A DNA stretch of 64,000 nucleotides, taken from Pirellulaceae bacterium. GTDB lineage: Bacteria > Planctomycetota > Planctomycetia > Pirellulales > Pirellulaceae. Position 1 is the stretch's first letter, and each line of letters begins with the position of its first letter. Positions 56,105 to 64,000 of the stretch are shown piece after piece. The position numbers and the translations under genes were made by a program. The stretch lies in contig JAHBXS010000002.1 in assembly GCA_019636375.1 (NCBI GenBank), positions 833,621-897,620 of the forward strand. The letters are read 5' to 3'. Below the pieces are notes generated by a model. That model ran no database searches. It was given only the letters and a program-made list of their open reading frames with translations, and had not been told where the DNA came from.

Positions 56105-56190
56105 GGTCCAGACAAATCTCAAAACCCAGATGATGCAAAAGGATATGACTTGAAAACGGCTCTCTTCTTGATGGGCTCTGATATACTGGA

Positions 56191-56196
56191 TTTAGC
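56191..56196 (+). promoter_or_regulatory. Candidate extended -10 promoter for the helicase gene
   Basis: TGa-TATACT, an extended -10 element about 40 bases upstream of the ATG at 56235, without a good -35. Exact coordinates may be off by one or two bases. Confidence 0.35.
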
Positions 56197-56234
56197 AAAT
56201 CCTAATACCGTCGTAAAATCACGCGTGAGCCCTG

Positions 56235-59200
56235 ATGAACTACGAGCCCGATCCTTCGGACTTATTGAAATCGAAGGCCAACTTCGACCTTGCCCCCGCT
56301 CGCTTTCGCTGCGAACTGGGACTTCCGGAAGGTGACGCCGAGGACTTACGTGAAGCGGCCAAGGCGGTCCGACAGGAGTACCGCAAGTGTCGCAAATGGG
56401 AACAGCTTCAATGCGATCGTGTGGATGTCATCGCCGAACGGGGACGAGGCACCGTCTGCGTTATTCACGTTGGCAAGAAAATCGAATTCGATTGGACCTG
56501 GGAAGGCGCCGTCGCTTTTCTGCCGGTGACCGTCAAGCCGGACGAGACGCTTTCCACGTTCGATCTGGAGCACGAAAATTTTGGGAATGAAAACGCCTGG
56601 CAAGGCGAGGTGCTCTGGGTCGACGAACTAAATGGTTGCTTGTTCGTTAGCATTGAGGACCCGGAGGCATTTCCGACAAAGGGTACTTTTCTAGTCAAAC
56701 CCTTCGAGTTTTTAGCCGTCCTGGACGCGGTGTATCACGACGAGCAATTCGAAACGGCCCAACGAGACCTTCCAAAACGTTTGGCTGCCGCATCGGGAGG
56801 AGTTCACCCTCGAACTGCCTCGCGACCGCGCGGAGGGCTGAGCCAGCTTGATGACTGGTGGCAACACTCTTGGAGTGCCCTGTGGGGCCCGCCTGGAACG
56901 GGCAAGACTTGGACGACAGGCCAGCAAGTCGCCGCCGCCTTGGCTGATCCCAGTGAACGCATCCTCATTGTATCGACTACCAATCGAGCGACCGACGAAG
57001 TTGCCATTTCCTTGGGAAAAGCCGCCCGAGAGGGAGGAATCATCGATCCAGATTCTGGAAAGATTTTACGTATCGGCAAAGGTGCCAACCTGCCAGACTT
57101 CTCCGCAGCAAATCTCGACACGATGCTGCGCGGGACCGAAGCCGAAATCCTATCCCAAATCAGCCAACTGAACCAACGAATTAAAGAAACGACCGATACG
57201 GAACAAAAAGCGTTTCTCCGCAAGGAACTTGTCAAACTCCGCAACCAAACTGATCGCGGACTGCGGATGATGATCGATCCAGATATCCGAGCGGTCGTCG
57301 CCACCGCTTTCAAAGCCGTCAGTTCCTTAAAAAATGAAACCATCGCCAGCATCATCGCCGCCCAAGCGGCACCGTTCACGACGATTTTGATCGACGAGGC
57401 GGGCCTGCTGTCGCGTGCGGCGATTTCGGCATTGTCATTACTTGCATCCCGGCGAGTTGTTTTGGTCGGCGATTCAAAACAATTGGCACCGATCAGCCAA
57501 GTCTCACGTCTGCTCCCCGCACGCCAACAACGTTGGCTGGCCAGCAGCGGTCTCACGCACCTTGATGAACTTAAAAACACCCCCGCCGCAGTCCATGTTC
57601 TTCGCGAGCAACGTCGTATGCACACGGACGTTTGCGAGGTTGTGTCCAAATACCAATACAACGGTGCCCTGACAACCGCAGTCGAGACGCAAAATAGGGA
57701 GTCCGTTGTTCCAAAACACCTTGGCGATTTCTCCCGTGTGATTTGGTATGTCCTTGATGAAGACGCCCCTGATCTCCAATCGATTCGAGCCGAGCGCGGC
57801 CCCGGCAATCGGAGTTGGATTCGCGAAATCTCGTTACACGTGCTTGAAAAACTACTTTCTGATCAAGAGTTTCGACAATCCAAAGGGCTCTTCATCTCCC
57901 CCTTTCGAGCCCAGGCCCAACTCGTTGCCGACAGGCTGGCCGAGAATCAAATCACCAATTGGGAAGCGTCAACCGTTCATCGCCAACAAGGGTCGGAGCG
58001 GGAGGTTGTCGTTTTCGATACGGTCAATGCAAGTTGCAATACGTGGCCCATTGAAGAATGGAAGCGCCTAATCAACGTTGGCCTGAGTCGTGCCAAAGAG
58101 GCGGTGATCTTAATCGCCAGCCGACACGAGATGGACGAGCCCTATCTCCGTCCGCTGCGCGATCAATTAAAGCCTGCTGTCTTGTCTGAGTCGGACGGTC
58201 TGCTCACATGGAAGGAGGTGACAGTGGAACAAACTCAAGGAACTGAAGATTCGACAAAAACACCGACATCAATGGGGGGACAAATCGCCGACCGCCGACG
58301 AATGAAGCCGATCTTAACCCGCGAGCAAGAACGCCTGGCCAATCTGAATCTCGACGGAAAACCTCGGCTGGTTCGTGGAGTCGCGGGGAGTGGAAAATCG
58401 ATTGTCCTATGCCACTGGCTGGTCAAAACGATCGAACGCTTCGACAAAGACCCCACCGCGCGGGTCTGGGCCGTGTATGCAAACAAAACGTTGCACCAAC
58501 TATTAACCCAATCGATTGAGACTGCCTGGCAGGAAATGCACCGAGGTAGTTTGTTTGAAACTCCCGAATTGCCTTGGCACAAAATTGAGCTTTTCCATGT
58601 CCGTGAAATTTTGCAGGACCTGCTCAAAGACGCAGACTTATCAATTGACTCCTTCGACTTTGACTACGACAGAGCGGCCGAAGAGTTTCTGCGGTTAAGG
58701 GCACCGGCTGCGATTGAACCTCGCTGTCGGGCACTATTTATCGACGAGGCCCAAGACATGGGGCCATCGACACTACGGCTGCTGCTGTCATTAGTTGAGC
58801 CAACCAATGCGACCGACCGCAATAGCCGAGCCGCTCATATTTTCTACGATAATGCTCAAAACATTTATCGCCGTAAAACCCCAACCTGGTCCGATTTCGG
58901 CTTGGACATGCGGGGACGCTCAACCATCCTTCGCGAGAGTTTCCGCTCGACACGGCCAATCCTAAATTTAGCGGTCAACGTTTTGAATCGACTTTCCCCA
59001 AAGCGATTTCGCGAGGACCTGAAGGAACTGATCGAACTCGGCCTGATCGAAAGCTCGCCTTCGCGAGACAGCGAACGCCTGATCGTAAACTACTGCGATG
59101 TCGAGGGTCCCAATCCAATCTGTCGATTCAGCACAACTCGCGAGGAAGAAATTCAAATCATCGGAGAACATCTCAGGCACTTAATCGTCACAGAAGAAAT

Positions 59201-59609
59201 TGAGGCAAAAGAAATCTGCTTGCTCTATATCGGAGAAGATACCGCTCAAAGACTGCTGACAACGTTGAGTCCGCTGCTGCAGGAAATCGGAGTCGAATTG
59301 TCGTGGCAGAGAAGTCAAAGCATTCAGCGTCGTCCGAATACTTTGTTGCTAACAACCCCGCACTCATTCAAGGGTTTTGAAGCCGAGATCATTGTGATCC
59401 CCAGTGTGGACCAATACGTCACCAACTCTGGAGAAATTTTAGCCAATGCTCTTTATGTCGCGATGACGCGGGCTCGTTCGCTGTTGGCGATCTACGGAAT
59501 TGACGGGGGCTCTCCTGAATCGCAACAACTGACACGTACCATCCGAACTTGCATCGACGAATTGGAGACTGGACCTCTCGGCGGAATACAATGTAGCGAA
59601 ATCGGTTGA
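56235..59609 (+). CDS. Fusion of two complete superfamily 1 helicases (Upf1-like plus UvrD-like)
   Basis: A 1124-residue protein with two entire helicase engines. First engine (Upf1/IGHMBP2-like SF1B): Walker A GPPGTGKT (218-225), Ia STTNRATDEV, Walker B ILIDEAG (384-390), III VGDSKQLAPI (411-420), V STVHRQQGSERE (579-590), VI INVGLSRAKEAV (613-624). It is preceded by a beta-rich N-terminal domain of about 200 residues. Second engine (UvrD/Rep-like): Walker A GVAGSGKS (715-722), Walker B LFIDEAQD (834-841), IV LRESFRST, V PHSFKGFEAEIIVIP (about 1042-1056), VI YVAMTRARSLL (1074-1084). It lies alone between carB and a glycosyltransferase gene; no nuclease or phage gene is adjacent. A role in DNA/RNA repair or in phage defence is possible. 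Confidence 0.9.
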   Translation: MNYEPDPSDLLKSKANFDLAPARFRCELGLPEGDAEDLREAAKAVRQEYRKCRKWEQLQCDRVDVIAERGRGTVCVIHVGKKIEFDWTWEGAVAFLPVTVKPDETLSTFDLEHENFGNENAWQGEVLWVDELNGCLFVSIEDPEAFPTKGTFLVKPFEFLAVLDAVYHDEQFETAQRDLPKRLAAASGGVHPRTASRPRGGLSQLDDWWQHSWSALWGPPGTGKTWTTGQQVAAALADPSERILIVSTTNRATDEVAISLGKAAREGGIIDPDSGKILRIGKGANLPDFSAANLDTMLRGTEAEILSQISQLNQRIKETTDTEQKAFLRKELVKLRNQTDRGLRMMIDPDIRAVVATAFKAVSSLKNETIASIIAAQAAPFTTILIDEAGLLSRAAISALSLLASRRVVLVGDSKQLAPISQVSRLLPARQQRWLASSGLTHLDELKNTPAAVHVLREQRRMHTDVCEVVSKYQYNGALTTAVETQNRESVVPKHLGDFSRVIWYVLDEDAPDLQSIRAERGPGNRSWIREISLHVLEKLLSDQEFRQSKGLFISPFRAQAQLVADRLAENQITNWEASTVHRQQGSEREVVVFDTVNASCNTWPIEEWKRLINVGLSRAKEAVILIASRHEMDEPYLRPLRDQLKPAVLSESDGLLTWKEVTVEQTQGTEDSTKTPTSMGGQIADRRRMKPILTREQERLANLNLDGKPRLVRGVAGSGKSIVLCHWLVKTIERFDKDPTARVWAVYANKTLHQLLTQSIETAWQEMHRGSLFETPELPWHKIELFHVREILQDLLKDADLSIDSFDFDYDRAAEEFLRLRAPAAIEPRCRALFIDEAQDMGPSTLRLLLSLVEPTNATDRNSRAAHIFYDNAQNIYRRKTPTWSDFGLDMRGRSTILRESFRSTRPILNLAVNVLNRLSPKRFREDLKELIELGLIESSPSRDSERLIVNYCDVEGPNPICRFSTTREEEIQIIGEHLRHLIVTEEIEAKEICLLYIGEDTAQRLLTTLSPLLQEIGVELSWQRSQSIQRRPNTLLLTTPHSFKGFEAEIIVIPSVDQYVTNSGEILANALYVAMTRARSLLAIYGIDGGSPESQQLTRTIRTCIDELETGPLGGIQCSEIG
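58212..58226 (+). promoter_or_regulatory. Internal Shine-Dalgarno and GTG start within the double helicase
   Basis: AAGGAGGTGA (58212-58221), ten consecutive bases complementary to the 16S 3' end, is followed by an in-frame GTG at 58224. The ORF from there to 59609 is 461 codons and encodes the second, UvrD-like engine alone, starting in the linker. This would allow a separate product, or mark the scar of a fused operon. Confidence 0.55.
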
Positions 59610-59619
59610 AACAAAAATG

Positions 59620-60444
59620 CTAAGCGGCGTCGCGGTGCGAAGTTTCAGATTGAATTTCGGTTTCTGCTTCAGGATTTGGCTGGGGGAGGCCGTGGTTGAA
59701 TTCCCAAAGCCTAGCTTGCTTGAGGTAAGTGTAGAAAGCGGCCAGCCAAGCCTGTTGCAACCCCACCGTGCCGTCAAAAATCCCGCCCTGCAAAATGTAC
59801 TCCCGAAAGAACCGAAACATTGGTCGCGTCAACAACCGAAAGTAGTTCGTATCTCGACCCTGCTCATGCCATTGTTCGGCTTGCAAAGTTGTATACCGAT
59901 GGAACTTCTTGAACACATCATCGTAAGACCACACCGAGTAGTGGATCAACTTATGTTTCAAGTAACCGATCTTGCCACTCCGCACCACGACTTCACCGTG
60001 ATCGCTCGGCCCGTCATAGTAACAACGATCGCGATGGAATAGCCGCATCACGTGATCTGAGCCGGCATCGCCGAACTTCATGCGATGCCCCATAAAGTGA
60101 TTCGAGCGATAGATAAAATAGCCGTCTCGATCAGGACCATGGCTGACAAGTTCCCGCACTTCCGCAGCCAACTCCGGCGTCACCCGCTCGTCGGCATCCA
60201 CCACCAGAATCCATTCGTGACGAGCTTGCGGAATCGCCCAGTTCTTGAAATCCCCAGCCGTCACATATTCCCGCTCGATGATCCGAGTGCGGGGAAACTC
60301 GCGAGCAATCTCCATCGTTCGGTCCTGAGACCCAGAATCAGCCACCAAAATTTCGTCGGCCAATTCAACAACCGATTCGACACAACGCCGAATATTGCGT
60401 TCCTCGTTTTTACAGGGAATTAAAGCCGTAATTGGGAGCGTCAT
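59620..60444 (-). CDS. Glycosyltransferase family 2
   Basis: A 274-residue GT-A enzyme: TALIPCKNEERNIRRCVESV opening, EILVADSGSQDRTMEIAREF, the metal-binding LVVDADERVTPEL, and a C-terminal GGIFDGTVGLQQAWLAAFYT typical of LPS core glucosyltransferases of the WaaE/KdtX type. It is expected at the cytoplasmic membrane in envelope sugar synthesis. The frame opens at 60501 with GGGAGG directly abutting that ATG, too close to work well; the ATG at 60444 gives the normal GT2 start. The stop is 10 bases from the convergent helicase stop. Confidence 0.88.
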   Translation of the reverse strand: MTLPITALIPCKNEERNIRRCVESVVELADEILVADSGSQDRTMEIAREFPRTRIIEREYVTAGDFKNWAIPQARHEWILVVDADERVTPELAAEVRELVSHGPDRDGYFIYRSNHFMGHRMKFGDAGSDHVMRLFHRDRCYYDGPSDHGEVVVRSGKIGYLKHKLIHYSVWSYDDVFKKFHRYTTLQAEQWHEQGRDTNYFRLLTRPMFRFFREYILQGGIFDGTVGLQQAWLAAFYTYLKQARLWEFNHGLPQPNPEAETEIQSETSHRDAA

Positions 60445-60585
60445 CGATCCATCGCTACTTAAAAATACGCCGACATTCTCACAAGAATCTCGTCCTTGCA
60501 TCCTCCCAAGTTACCCCACGCCAACTTCAACCGTCAACGCGAATGAAGAATGCTAGCGTCATTTGACGTACAGCGAACTTGACCG

Positions 60586-63500
60586 CTAGGCTTCCGATTT
60601 TTTGAAACCTTGTGTCATCCACGACACCACGTAGAAAAACACAGGTGTCAGAAAAATGCCGAAAATAGTTACGCCCAGCATACCGCTGAGGACGGCGATT
60701 CCCAGGGTCGTTCGCATTTCGGCTCCGGCACCGCTGGCGAGGGCCAACGGCACCACGCCGAAAATAAACGCCAACGAGGTCATAATGATTGGACGCAAAC
60801 GCAAACGACAGGCTTTGACCGTCGCGTCGATCAACCCCGTCCCCTTGGTCACTTCTTCCTTAGCAAACTCAACGATCAAAATCGCATTTTTACTAGCCAA
60901 ACCAACCAAGACCACAAAACCGATCTGCACAAAAATATTGAGATCCATTCGCGCGAGCATCACCCCGATGGTCGAAGCCAACAAACACATCGGCACCACC
61001 AAAATTACCGCCAGCGGCAAACCCCAACTCTCATACTGCGCCGACAAAACCAAAAACACCAACACGACGGCGATGCCGAACACAATCAATGCCGTATTGC
61101 CGGCCTGAATTTGCAAAAAGGTCAACTCCGTCCATCTCGCGTCCATCCCTTGGGGCAGTCGTTCTTTCCAAGTCTCCTCCATCGTGTTGATCATTTCTCC
61201 GGAACTGACGCCGGGGAAGCTGGCCCCGTTCAACGCCGCCGCAGGACGCGCATCGTAGCGCATGATCATCGCGGGCCCCACACTTTCGCGAACCTCGGCA
61301 AATGCAGCAAGTGGGACCATTTCGCCCCGCATGTTGCGGACCTTCAATTTCCCCACATCCTCCGGAATGACACGAAACGCCGGGTCGGCTTGCAAGTTGA
61401 CTTGCCAAGTCCGATCGAACTGGTTGAAGTCGTTCACGTAATACCCGCCCAGAAACAACTGCAATGACAGGAACACATCGTTGAGCGGCACGCCCATCTT
61501 TTTGCATTTTTCGCGATCGATGTCAACGAACAACTGCGGAGCCGCCGCACTGAAACTGCTCATCACCCCGGCAATTCCCGGAGCTTGGCTCGCGGCCATC
61601 GCCACTTCGCGCGCGGCCGATTCGAGTTCCTCATAACCCAAATCACCGACGTCGCGAATCATCACCTTAAAACCACCCGCAGAACCCAAACCGTCCACCG
61701 CCGGAGCACCGAATATCGAAACTTGGGCTTCGGGAATTTCCCGATACAAAAGCTGCCGCAACCGACTGGCGACCGCTTCGGCTCCCAAGCGGGGGTCTTT
61801 GCGATGCTCGAATTCCTCCAGCACCATAAACATCGAGCCGTTATTTGAACCGACCGCATTTCGCACAAACGATTGGCCGATCACACTCACCGTGTGGGCA
61901 ACTCCTGCCGTCGGCGAATCCGGATCGGCAGCGTGTTGCTCACCACCGTGACCAGCAGCGGGTTGCAACAACTCGACCGCTCGCTCCATCGCCTCGCGGG
62001 TTCGTTCAAGAGAAGCCGAGTCCGGCAGCCGGAAATCGACCAACAAATACCCCTTGTCCTGCGTCGGAATAAATCCAGTCGGCACCGAATTCATGCTGTA
62101 ATACGTCGCCCACAACAGACCGCCATAAACCAACAACACGATCAAGCTGACTCGCAGCAGGGCGCGAACCGAACCGGCATACCATCCGGATACCTTATCG
62201 AAGAAAATATTAAAGCCCGCAAACAACCACCCCAACGCGATTTTAATCAGCCACGACAGTGGGTCGCGCTGCTCGTGTTTTGGCCGAAGCAACAGGGCCG
62301 ACAACGCCGGGCTCAGCGTCAGCGAATTGATCGCCGAGAAAAACGTCGCCGTGGCAATCGTGATCGCGAATTGATAGAAGAACTGCCCGGTAATCCCAGA
62401 GATGAACAAACATGGAATAAACACACACATCAATACCAGCGAAATGGCGACGATCGGCCCGGCCACTTCTGCCATCGCTTGATGGGCCGCCTCGCGGGGT
62501 GCCAGACCATGGTCGATCTTGTGCTCAATCGCCTCCACAACCACGATTGCGTCGTCCACCACAATCCCAATCGCCAGCACCAGCCCGAAGAGAGACAAGT
62601 TGTTCAGACTCATTCCCAAACCCGCCATCACCGCGAACGTCCCCAATAAAGCTACTGGGATCGCAATCAGCGGAATCAGGGTCGCCCGCCACGATTGCAA
62701 GAACAACAGCACGACCAAGGCAACCAAAATAATCGCATCGCGGAGAGCTTTGAAAACTTCATGAACTGATTCTTCGATGAATGGAGTCGTGTCGTAAACA
62801 ATGGCATACTCCAAATCGGGCGGAAATCGCTCGCTTAACTCGGCGACTTTTTCCCTCACAAGTTCCGCCGTGGACAACGCATTCGAGCCGGGTTGCTGAT
62901 AAATACCTAATCCTACTGACGGCTTTCCATCGAGCAAACAGGCAGTGTCCTGCCGCTTGGACCCCAATTGAATGCCTCCCAATTCCCGGCCGGCAACTTC
63001 CCTTTTTTCGCTGACGATATCCCGCAGATAAATGCTGCGGCCTGCGGTATCGGTACGAATGACGATCACACCAAATTGTTCGGGATCGGTCAATCGACCC
63101 AGTGTCGTCAGTGAATACTCAAAAGCGTTACCCGGCAACGTCGGCTCACGCCCCAACGAACCGGCGGCAACTTGTACGTTTTGCTCACGCAACGATTGCA
63201 CAATATCTACCGCCGTCAGCCCACGAGCAGCCATTCGGTCTGGGTCAAGCCAAACTCTCATGCTGTAGTCCATCTGTCCGAGCTGAGCGACGTCCCCCAC
63301 GCCTTCCAATTTGGCCAACTCATCCCGCAATGCAAGACTCGCGAAGTTGCTGAGGTACAGTTGATCGTGAGTTCCCCCAGGCGAAATCAAATTCACGACC
63401 AGCAAAATGCTGGGGCTCTTTTTCTTAACACTCACGCCGGTCTGTTTGACTTCAGTTGGTAGCATTGGCAGTGCTAGGTTCACCCGGTTCTGTACAAGAA

Positions 63501-63813
63501 CCTGGGCCATATCCAGATCAGTCCCCACTGCAAACGTCACGTTCAGGTTATAGCCGCCGTCATTTGTCGATTGGCTCGACATGTACAACATGTTCTCGAC
63601 GCCAATCACTTGTTGCTCGATGGCCGTCGCGATGGTTTGCGCAACGACTTGGGCATCGGCACCTGGGTACTGGCAAGTTACCGAGATCGATGGCGGAGTG
63701 ATCTCAGGATACTGGGCGATTGGCAATTGCGTGACAAAAATCAAACCGCACAATGCAACCAATATCGAGATGACCGACGAAAAAATCGGTCGGTCGATGA
63801 AAAATCGGACCAT
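60586..63813 (-). CDS. RND efflux transporter, HAE1 family (AcrB/MexB-like)
   Basis: A 1075-residue inner-membrane pump with the twelve-helix RND layout and two large periplasmic loops. It starts MVRFFIDRPIFSSVISILVA. The proton-relay pair is in GIVVDDAIVVVEAIEHKIDH (TM4), and GFIPTQDKGYLLV and AFIFGVVPLALASGAGAEMR are further conserved segments. It expels drugs, detergents or other amphiphiles with its adaptor and an outer-membrane channel. GAGG six bases before the ATG lies within the intergenic 11 bases after the adaptor gene, so the two are cotranscribed. No outer-membrane factor follows downstream. Confidence 0.96.
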   Translation of the reverse strand: MVRFFIDRPIFSSVISILVALCGLIFVTQLPIAQYPEITPPSISVTCQYPGADAQVVAQTIATAIEQQVIGVENMLYMSSQSTNDGGYNLNVTFAVGTDLDMAQVLVQNRVNLALPMLPTEVKQTGVSVKKKSPSILLVVNLISPGGTHDQLYLSNFASLALRDELAKLEGVGDVAQLGQMDYSMRVWLDPDRMAARGLTAVDIVQSLREQNVQVAAGSLGREPTLPGNAFEYSLTTLGRLTDPEQFGVIVIRTDTAGRSIYLRDIVSEKREVAGRELGGIQLGSKRQDTACLLDGKPSVGLGIYQQPGSNALSTAELVREKVAELSERFPPDLEYAIVYDTTPFIEESVHEVFKALRDAIILVALVVLLFLQSWRATLIPLIAIPVALLGTFAVMAGLGMSLNNLSLFGLVLAIGIVVDDAIVVVEAIEHKIDHGLAPREAAHQAMAEVAGPIVAISLVLMCVFIPCLFISGITGQFFYQFAITIATATFFSAINSLTLSPALSALLLRPKHEQRDPLSWLIKIALGWLFAGFNIFFDKVSGWYAGSVRALLRVSLIVLLVYGGLLWATYYSMNSVPTGFIPTQDKGYLLVDFRLPDSASLERTREAMERAVELLQPAAGHGGEQHAADPDSPTAGVAHTVSVIGQSFVRNAVGSNNGSMFMVLEEFEHRKDPRLGAEAVASRLRQLLYREIPEAQVSIFGAPAVDGLGSAGGFKVMIRDVGDLGYEELESAAREVAMAASQAPGIAGVMSSFSAAAPQLFVDIDREKCKKMGVPLNDVFLSLQLFLGGYYVNDFNQFDRTWQVNLQADPAFRVIPEDVGKLKVRNMRGEMVPLAAFAEVRESVGPAMIMRYDARPAAALNGASFPGVSSGEMINTMEETWKERLPQGMDARWTELTFLQIQAGNTALIVFGIAVVLVFLVLSAQYESWGLPLAVILVVPMCLLASTIGVMLARMDLNIFVQIGFVVLVGLASKNAILIVEFAKEEVTKGTGLIDATVKACRLRLRPIIMTSLAFIFGVVPLALASGAGAEMRTTLGIAVLSGMLGVTIFGIFLTPVFFYVVSWMTQGFKKSEA

Positions 63814-63824
63814 GTTTTACCTCG

Positions 63825-64000
63825 TCATTCTTGGCTTGAGGACGAGGTAGATTCGGCGGCCGAGCCTGCCGGAATCACTGGAGCAGCACTACTAGCCGCC
63901 GAGGGCGGAGCAGGCTGTGGCGTGACAGGCTTGTCAGGCCGAACCCGCAATAGCCCGCCCAATACGATTTTTTCACCCGGGGTCAGACCCTCGAGAACTA
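63825..64000 (-). CDS. RND periplasmic adaptor subunit, C-terminal part
   Basis: The minus-strand frame is open from the window edge to the TGA at 63825-63827. The readable segment VLEGLTPGEKIVLGGLLRVR followed by PDKPVTP is the end of the membrane-proximal domain of an HlyD/AcrA-type adaptor. A low-complexity Ala/Ser/Pro tail of about 35 residues ends SSSSQE. The rest lies outside. It is the upstream gene of the RND pump. Confidence 0.85.
   Translation of the reverse strand, partial: VLEGLTPGEKIVLGGLLRVRPDKPVTPQPAPPSAASSAAPVIPAGSAAESTSSSSQE

Noticed and set aside
59610..59640. Possible phage or transposon boundary next to the double helicase
   Set aside because: No inverted repeats, integrase, tRNA scar or direct repeats could be found on either side.

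Overview
The window looks like chromosomal DNA of a planctomycete, probably a Pirellulales/Planctomycetales relative. This rests on family content rather than any database search: planctomycete cytochrome c domains joined to DUF1549/DUF1553 and DUF2231, a DUF1501 protein with a Tat leader, a DUF1080 protein, an LEPR-XLL secreted protein, a TIGR03067-like protein, a PEP-CTERM-like protein, ECF sigma factors with unusual partners, and a giant TolC-like lipoprotein. One tRNA is present. I see no rRNA, CRISPR array, phage or complete insertion sequence.

Layout. 1-3.3 kb: the end of a TPR protein, an ECF sigma factor, a ParA-type ATPase, tRNA-Leu(CAG) with its own terminator, and a 119-bp palindromic MITE-like element with flanking direct repeats. 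3.3-10.7 kb: a cytochrome c/DUF2231 membrane protein, a large secreted protein with carboxypeptidase-regulatory domains, a TIGR03067-like protein, the CCA-adding enzyme and a small kinase-fold protein. 10.7-14.5 kb (minus strand): a tightly overlapping four-gene operon of permease, methyltransferase, PII-like signal protein and YpdA-like flavoprotein. 14.8-16.6 kb: an ECF sigma factor followed by an anti-sigma-like protein fused to a pseudopilin-like domain. 16.6-24.2 kb: a GIDE-ankyrin membrane protein, two secreted proteins, argH and a HEAT-repeat protein.

24.4-35.3 kb: a MacAB-type export system (adaptor with C-terminal EF-hands, ATPase, FtsX/MacB permease), a coiled-coil membrane protein, a 967-residue TolC-like outer-membrane lipoprotein and another lipoprotein. 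35.5-41.1 kb: class II fructose-bisphosphate aldolase, a dGTPase-like HD hydrolase, a PIN-TRAM membrane protein, a small membrane protein and a sodium/calcium exchanger. 41.2-41.45 kb: a compact unit of promoter, strong ribosome binding site, nine-codon ORF, hairpin and perfect terminator. 41.5-46.8 kb: a methyltransferase, the feoA-feoB-feoB-associated iron(II) uptake operon with a palindromic operator candidate, a LOG-family protein and a DUF1080 protein. 46.8-52.4 kb: a secreted CAP-domain protein and a DUF1549/1553-DUF1501 pair. 52.8-64 kb: carB, a single ORF holding two complete superfamily 1 helicases, a glycosyltransferase, and an RND efflux pump with the end of its adaptor.

The most unusual items are: (1) the double helicase at 56235-59609, which has a near-perfect internal Shine-Dalgarno and in-frame GTG exactly at the junction of the two engines; (2) the small transcription unit at 41201-41446; (3) the PII-like operon whose T-loop lacks the uridylylated tyrosine; (4) the anti-sigma/pseudopilin fusion; and (5) the oversized TolC partner and EF-hand adaptor of the MacAB-like system.
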